NCBI GenBank assembly: GCA_023412455.1
Contig: JAEYNQ010000098.1
Span: 1-10,634, forward strand
DNA length: 10,634 bases
Source: Bacillota bacterium
GTDB taxonomy: Bacteria; Bacillota; Clostridia; Lachnospirales; Cellulosilyticaceae
Direction: 5' to 3'
The position numbers and the translations under genes were made by a program. The number at the start of each line of letters is the position of its first letter. Positions within the stretch are counted from its first letter, which is position 1. The notes under the pieces were generated by a model. The model had not been told where the DNA came from. It ran no database searches and was given only the letters and a program-made list of their open reading frames with translations. Shown here one piece after another: positions 7,595-10,634 of the stretch.

Positions 7595-7642
7595 TAGTTC
7601 CATCTTATGTTAAATTTATAATAATAACATGGAACTATGTTA
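7595..7642 (+). promoter_or_regulatory. Citrate synthase promoter with nested inverted-repeat operator
   Basis: A perfect -10 TATAAT is at 7617-7622, but the region 17 bp upstream (TTAGTT, 7594-7599) is a poor -35. Around it are perfect inverted repeats: TAGTTCCAT (7595-7603) with ATGGAACTA (7629-7637), 25 bp apart, and ATGTTA (7607-7612) with TAACAT (7625-7630), 12 bp apart, which exactly brackets the -10. A third ATGTTA at 7637-7642 forms another dyad with TAACAT after a 6-bp gap. The arms cover the -35 zone, the -10 flanks and the likely start near 7629, where a repressor or a looping regulator would bind. The binding protein is unknown to me. Confidence 0.6.
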
Positions 7643-7669
7643 ATTTTAAGAAGAGAAAGGTGATGAGAA

Positions 7670-9058
7670 ATGAATGAATTCCCTTTAAACAGTTCGACAC
7701 AGCTCCTCCATAAACTTAGCTCATTTTGTGAACAAAATGGTGTCATTGACCCTGAGTTGTACACCAAATATGAAGTGAAACGTGGTTTACGCGACTTAGA
7801 TGGACGGGGTGTACTTGTTGGTCTAACAGAAATAGGTGATGTCCACTCCTATATCATTGATGAAAATGAAATTATTCCTGTTCCTGGCAAGCTCAGCTAC
7901 CGTGGGATCGATATCAGGGAAATTACAAAAGGTTATTTAGAAGATGGACGTTTTGGTTTTGAAGAAACCACCTATCTTCTCCTCTTTGGAAAACTTCCCA
8001 ACAAGGAAGAGCTTAGTGAGTTTGAAGCACTCCTTGGAAACTATCGTGGGCTTCCTATTTCCTTTGTCAACGATATGATTTTAAAAGCACCTAGCAAGGA
8101 TGTAATGAATTCCCTTGCCCGTAGCGTCTTAGCTCTCTATAGCTTTGATGAAAACCCAGAAGATACCTCTATCTCCAATGTTTTAAGGCAATGCCTTTCC
8201 CTTATTGCCACTTTCCCTGCTTTAGCTGTTTATGGCTATCAAGCCTATCGCCATTACCACTGTCATCGTAGCTTATTTATACATACCCCTAATCCAGAAC
8301 TATCTACTGCTGAAAATATCCTCTATATGTTACGTCCTAATAAGCAGTATACCCATTTAGAAGCTACTCTTCTTGATCTAGCACTTATTTTACACGCTGA
8401 ACATGGTGGTGGAAATAACTCTTCTTTTACCACCCATTTAGTTACCTCTTCTGGTACAGATACTTATTCCGTTATGGCTGCAGCTCTTGGCTCTCTTAAA
8501 GGTCCTAAGCATGGTGGTGCCAACATTAAAGTAGTGCATATGTTCGAAGATATGAAAAAGCATATTACAGATTTAGAAGATGAAGCGCAAATCGAAGACT
8601 ACTTAACCAAAATTCTTAATAAACAGGCTTTTGATAAATCAGGTCTTATTTATGGTATTGGGCATGCTATTTACTCCGTTTCCGATCCACGTGCTATCAT
8701 ACTCAAAGAGTATGCTGCTAAGCTAGCTACTGAAAAAGGATTAGAAAAAGAATATCGTTTCTACAATAAGGTAGAAGAATTAGCTCCTAAAATCATCGCT
8801 CAAAGCCGTAAAATGTATAAAGGCGTAAGTGCCAATGTGGATTTCTATTCTGGTTTCGTCTATCATCTACTGGGCTTACCTCTTGAACTCTACACACCTA
8901 TTTTCGCTATTGCGCGTATTGCAGGCTGGAGTGCTCACCGTATAGAGGAACTGGTTCAAAAAGGAAAGATTATTCGTCCTGCTTATAAGAGTGTATGTCC
9001 TAAAAATAGTTACATTCCTTTAGATCAACGAGACCTCCCTCAAGATAAGTCTTGTTAA
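7670..9058 (+). CDS. gltA: Citrate synthase (citrate/2-methylcitrate synthase family)
   Basis: Condenses acetyl-CoA with oxaloacetate to give citrate, the entry step of the TCA cycle; in anaerobic clostridia it mainly feeds 2-oxoglutarate and glutamate synthesis. Active-site segments are all visible: LHAEHGGGNNSSF at residues 241-253 (first catalytic His region), GPKHGGAN at 278-285 (His281) and NVDFYSG at 389-395 (catalytic Asp391), with YRGIDI at 77-82 near the N-terminus. At 462 residues it is longer than the usual 370-430, with an N-terminal extension of about 60 residues ahead of the usual citrate synthase fold start. The start is supported by AAAGGTGAT (7656-7664), 5 nt before the ATG. 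No aconitase or isocitrate dehydrogenase gene lies beside it; it is flanked by terminators and seems monocistronic. The close paralogue 2-methylcitrate synthase cannot be excluded, but no propionate genes are nearby. Confidence 0.92.
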   Translation: MNEFPLNSSTQLLHKLSSFCEQNGVIDPELYTKYEVKRGLRDLDGRGVLVGLTEIGDVHSYIIDENEIIPVPGKLSYRGIDIREITKGYLEDGRFGFEETTYLLLFGKLPNKEELSEFEALLGNYRGLPISFVNDMILKAPSKDVMNSLARSVLALYSFDENPEDTSISNVLRQCLSLIATFPALAVYGYQAYRHYHCHRSLFIHTPNPELSTAENILYMLRPNKQYTHLEATLLDLALILHAEHGGGNNSSFTTHLVTSSGTDTYSVMAAALGSLKGPKHGGANIKVVHMFEDMKKHITDLEDEAQIEDYLTKILNKQAFDKSGLIYGIGHAIYSVSDPRAIILKEYAAKLATEKGLEKEYRFYNKVEELAPKIIAQSRKMYKGVSANVDFYSGFVYHLLGLPLELYTPIFAIARIAGWSAHRIEELVQKGKIIRPAYKSVCPKNSYIPLDQRDLPQDKSC

Positions 9059-9074
9059 TGTTTTATCCTTCACT

Positions 9075-9123
9075 AAAAAGGTGTTACCTTGTGGCTTTTA
9101 TAGCCACCAGGTAACACCTTTTT
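9075..9123. terminator. Strong bidirectional terminator between convergent genes
   Basis: A perfect 15-bp stem (9075-9089 with 9109-9123) extends after one T/C mismatch by five more pairs (GTGGC 9091-9095 with GCCAC 9103-9107) around a 7-nt loop TTTTATA. The outer arms are AAAAA and TTTTT, so the RNA ends in a U-run in both directions. It lies 16 nt after the citrate synthase stop and 14 nt after the stop of the convergent TfoX-like gene, and so serves both. Confidence 0.93.
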
Positions 9124-9137
9124 AAGTCTTTATTTAC

Positions 9138-9410
9138 TTAAATTTCTCCTATATGAACCTTCTTATTCTCATAAAAGGCTTTTAACGCTGCTTTTTTCTC
9201 AGCACTTAGCTGATTTTTATTAATCTTTTCTATGGCGCCTTCCAAAGCGTAAAGGCGATTTATACAAGCTGAAGGATCCATGACTTGAATCTTAAGCCAG
9301 GCCTCTTTGCTACCTATAGCTTTCAATTCTTCATACGTTGTAATACCTACTTGCTGCAACTGTTCTTCTACAACCCTTCCTATATTAGGAAGTTGAGCTA
9401 ATTCACCCAT
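9138..9410 (-). CDS. Stand-alone TfoX/Sxy C-terminal domain protein
   Basis: The 90-residue product matches the C-terminal domain of TfoX/Sxy proteins, with a helix-hairpin-helix at its start: MGELAQLPNIGRVVEEQLQQ (residues 1-20), then GITTYEELKAIGSKEAW (22-38) and the conserved ACINRLYALEGAI (48-60). The N-terminal TfoX domain of the competence regulator is absent, as is usual for small Bacillota homologues, whose function is unknown; a competence role should not be assumed. A longer frame with an ATG at 9459-9461 exists, but it has no ribosome site and overlaps the preceding gene by 14 nt. The chosen ATG (9408-9410) has AGGAG seven bases upstream and gives the standard family N-terminus. 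It is the last gene of the three-gene operon; its stop is 14 nt from the bidirectional terminator. Confidence 0.85.
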   Translation of the reverse strand: MGELAQLPNIGRVVEEQLQQVGITTYEELKAIGSKEAWLKIQVMDPSACINRLYALEGAIEKINKNQLSAEKKAALKAFYENKKVHIGEI

Positions 9411-9447
9411 TACCTTTCTCCTCTTAACTTCTATTTTCATTAAGCCA

Positions 9448-9825
9448 CTAGCTTTTATCATAAGGCCAATGATGCTCTACTTGTGAGGTAAACTCTTTAA
9501 CACGGTAAATCTTCCCCTCCGCATTAAAGCTTATAAGGGAAACCCCATCCATTTCACCACCATTGTCCTTGTTTTCATATTTAAAGTACCACTCTACCGC
9601 TGTTTGATTGCCTTGGTGGGTAAATCCTTTTACATCCCAAACCAATACCTTTGAAGAAAGATTCCACTCAGTAAACCATTTCTTCACTTGCTCTAGCCCC
9701 AGATACTCTGGACCATAACATTCCGTATAACGAATAGCTGGCTCAAATAGAGTCTCTAGACACGATCCATCCTTATCCAACCATGCATCAAAGTATGTTC
9801 TGATTTTGATTTCTCTGTCTTCCAT
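9448..9825 (-). CDS. NTF2-like / SnoaL-like domain protein
   Basis: A 125-residue single-domain protein of the NTF2-like (SnoaL-type) cone fold, a family of small-molecule enzymes and binding proteins whose members often cannot be given a specific reaction. Support comes from the overall pattern: an N-terminal helix with IRTYFDAWLDKD (8-19), the LETLFEPAIRYTECYGPEYL segment (23-42), LEQVKKWFTEW (44-54) and later strands with TAVEWYFKYE and DGVSLISFNAEGKIYRVKEF. No signal peptide or membrane segment is seen, so it is probably cytoplasmic. AAAGGAG is positioned well before the ATG. It starts 11 nt after the GNAT gene and ends 37 nt before the TfoX-C start, consistent with one transcript. The substrate is unknown. 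Confidence 0.8.
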   Translation of the reverse strand: MEDREIKIRTYFDAWLDKDGSCLETLFEPAIRYTECYGPEYLGLEQVKKWFTEWNLSSKVLVWDVKGFTHQGNQTAVEWYFKYENKDNGGEMDGVSLISFNAEGKIYRVKEFTSQVEHHWPYDKS

Positions 9826-9836
9826 TCCTTTCTCCT

Positions 9837-10343
9837 TTACACAATACGTATTTTACCATTTTTCCCCTTTAAGGCATCCTTAAAGAGTTCACAAGCCATC
9901 ACATATTTTTGTGGCACATTGCTTTCATTAAAAATACCAAATACAGAGGTTTCTTTAAAGCCAAATTGACAATAATACTCCGGATTTCCACACAAGAAGA
10001 CAGAGGAATAACCCTTTTGGCGAGCAAGCTCAAAACTAGCCTTAACAAGGCTTTTTCCAATACCTCTATTCCTATAGGCATAAGCAACACATAGAGGAGA
10101 AAGTAAAAGAGCATCAAAATCTTGTTCTTCTCCTTTAATGACCATTTTAGTCAGCATAATATGTCCCACAATATGCCCCTCTTCTTCTGCAACAAGGGCT
10201 AATTCCGGAATATATTTGGAGCTGTTTCTCAAATGACTCACATAATCCTGTTCATCTCCATCCTTTACAGCAGCTGTTTCAAAAGCTGATTTAATGACTT
10301 CATAAATGATTTCATAATCTGCCTTTTGCTCTTGCCTAATCAT
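9837..10343 (-). CDS. GNAT-family N-acetyltransferase (YhbS-like)
   Basis: A 168-residue acetyl-CoA-dependent acetyltransferase of the GNAT fold. The acetyl-CoA pyrophosphate-binding motif A is seen as LCVAYAYRNRGIGKSLV (84-100, with the R-x-x-G-x-G pattern RNRGIG at 91-96), preceded by the strand ELALVAEEEGHIVGHIML (47-64). The later PEYYCQFGFK (121-130) is the pattern typical of YhbS-type members. The acceptor (small amine, peptide or protein) cannot be told from sequence. A GTG codon 9 bp upstream (10350-10352) could extend it by three residues, but AAGGGTGA is spaced correctly for the ATG at 10341-10343 and overlaps the GTG, so I chose the ATG. It is the first gene of the small leftward operon. 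Confidence 0.88.
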   Translation of the reverse strand: MIRQEQKADYEIIYEVIKSAFETAAVKDGDEQDYVSHLRNSSKYIPELALVAEEEGHIVGHIMLTKMVIKGEEQDFDALLLSPLCVAYAYRNRGIGKSLVKASFELARQKGYSSVFLCGNPEYYCQFGFKETSVFGIFNESNVPQKYVMACELFKDALKGKNGKIRIV

Positions 10344-10378
10344 TGTTCTCACCCTTCTTTTCTATATCATAAAAATAA

Positions 10379-10417
10379 AGACTTGTTTTTAGAGAGGAAA
10401 TACACTCTTTTAAGTCT
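10379..10417 (-). other. Weak hairpin with T-rich tail in the leader of the GNAT operon
   Basis: On the minus strand AGACTT (10412-10417) can pair with AAGTCT (10379-10384), with an inner AGAG/CTCT pairing (10405-10408 with 10391-10394). A T-rich stretch (TTTATTTTTATG, about 10367-10378) follows, just ahead of the ribosome site. It could be an attenuator or a chance structure; internal loops make it weak. Confidence 0.25.
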
Positions 10418-10450
10418 CATAAGCGAACTACTATTTACTGAATAATCATC

Positions 10451-10459
10451 ATTATATCA
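10451..10459 (-). promoter_or_regulatory. Extended -10 promoter for the GNAT/NTF2/TfoX-C operon
   Basis: On the minus strand TGA is followed directly by a perfect TATAAT (complement of 10451-10456), an extended -10 element. No recognisable -35 lies 16-18 bp upstream, where the DNA is almost pure A+T and could act as an UP-like element. Transcription would start near 10444, giving a leader of about 100 nt before the GNAT ATG. Confidence 0.55.
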
Positions 10460-10531
10460 TATTTTTATATATTTATCCCTATATTTATAAATTTTATACT
10501 TAATATGAGTTTTGTTTGAATAAATATCTCA

Positions 10532-10583
10532 AAACAAAAGATAGACACTATTCTGTTTCCATAATAGTGTCTATCCTTTGTTT
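10532..10583. terminator. Strong hairpin, likely terminator of a gene beyond the right edge
   Basis: A perfect 13-bp stem (10540-10552 with 10563-10575) encloses a 10-nt loop and, after one A/C mismatch, extends by seven pairs (10532-10538 with 10577-10583). Both outer arms are A/T-rich, so U-rich tails follow in either direction. It lies 12 nt past the stop of the tentative minus-strand gene at 10596, fitting a terminator for that gene and insulating the GNAT promoter from it. Confidence 0.75.
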
Positions 10584-10595
10584 CCTTTATACCTT

Positions 10596-10634
10596 TTATG
10601 CTTTCATCCATAAGCCATGCTGGGTACAATAGAT
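10596..10634 (-). CDS. Tentative C-terminus of an unidentified gene (window edge)
   Basis: Reading leftwards from the edge, a frame of 12 codons (IYCTQHGLWMKA) ends in TAA at 10596-10598, with a terminator-like hairpin 12 nt further on. The position of the hairpin is the main reason to believe that a gene ends here. The segment is too short to name a family. Confidence 0.35.
   Translation of the reverse strand: MYCTQHGLWMKA

Noticed and set aside
9411..9461. Longer N-terminus for the TfoX-C gene starting at the ATG at 9459-9461
   Set aside because: No ribosome site, overlaps the upstream gene and adds residues that do not fit the family start; the ATG at 9408-9410 has a good AGGAG.
9909..10117. 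Overlapping open frames on both strands inside the GNAT gene
   Set aside because: Shadows of a clear GNAT coding frame; no family resemblance or ribosome sites.
10532..10583. Hairpin considered as an insertion-sequence end or Rho-independent element of a mobile element
   Set aside because: No transposase, target duplication or matching partner repeat in the window; its place just past a likely stop codon fits an ordinary terminator.

Overview
The window is about 10.6 kb of AT-rich DNA with compact, co-directional housekeeping genes, strong Shine-Dalgarno sequences (AAGGAGG type) and consensus sigma-A promoters. Gene content and order (yicC-remA-gmk-rpoZ-priA-def-fmt, with rqcH divergent at the head) match the conserved block known from Bacillus subtilis (yloC-remA-gmk-rpoZ-coaBC-priA-def-fmt). 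RemA, the RqcH/FbpA-type NFACT protein and the style of the citrate synthase point to a low-GC Bacillota, most likely class Clostridia, perhaps Lachnospirales. The lineage is an inference from gene style, not a database result.

Region 1 (1-5577, minus strand) is one operon-like run read leftwards from a consensus promoter at 5629-5657: yicC (RNase-like), remA (DNA-binding regulator), gmk (guanylate kinase), rpoZ (RNA polymerase omega), priA (replication restart helicase), def (peptide deformylase) and fmt (Met-tRNA formyltransferase, cut by the window edge). Gaps are 8-20 bp except for 111 bp between priA and rpoZ, the place where coaBC sits in B. subtilis; coaBC is absent here.

Region 2 (5578-7532) holds back-to-back promoters and rqcH on the plus strand. 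Its product is the ribosome quality-control factor that adds Ala tails to stalled chains. A likely intrinsic terminator follows.

Region 3 (7533-9123) is a monocistronic citrate synthase gene. Its promoter carries nested inverted repeats around a perfect TATAAT, the most interesting unexplained regulatory signal in the window. A very strong, two-way terminator separates it from the convergent genes to its right.

Region 4 (9138-10595, minus strand) is a small accessory operon: a GNAT acetyltransferase, an NTF2/SnoaL-like protein and a stand-alone TfoX C-terminal (helix-hairpin-helix) protein, read from an extended -10 promoter. The far right end has another strong hairpin and, tentatively, the last 12 codons of an unidentified minus-strand gene.

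Most of the window is ordinary core genome. I found no mobile element, CRISPR array, tRNA or rRNA, and nothing I could honestly call a new multi-gene system. The points worth a second look are the citrate synthase operator, the missing coaBC with a micro-ORF in its place, the Asp-to-Glu change at the key position of RqcH, the enlarged omega subunit, and the small GNAT/NTF2/TfoX-C operon.
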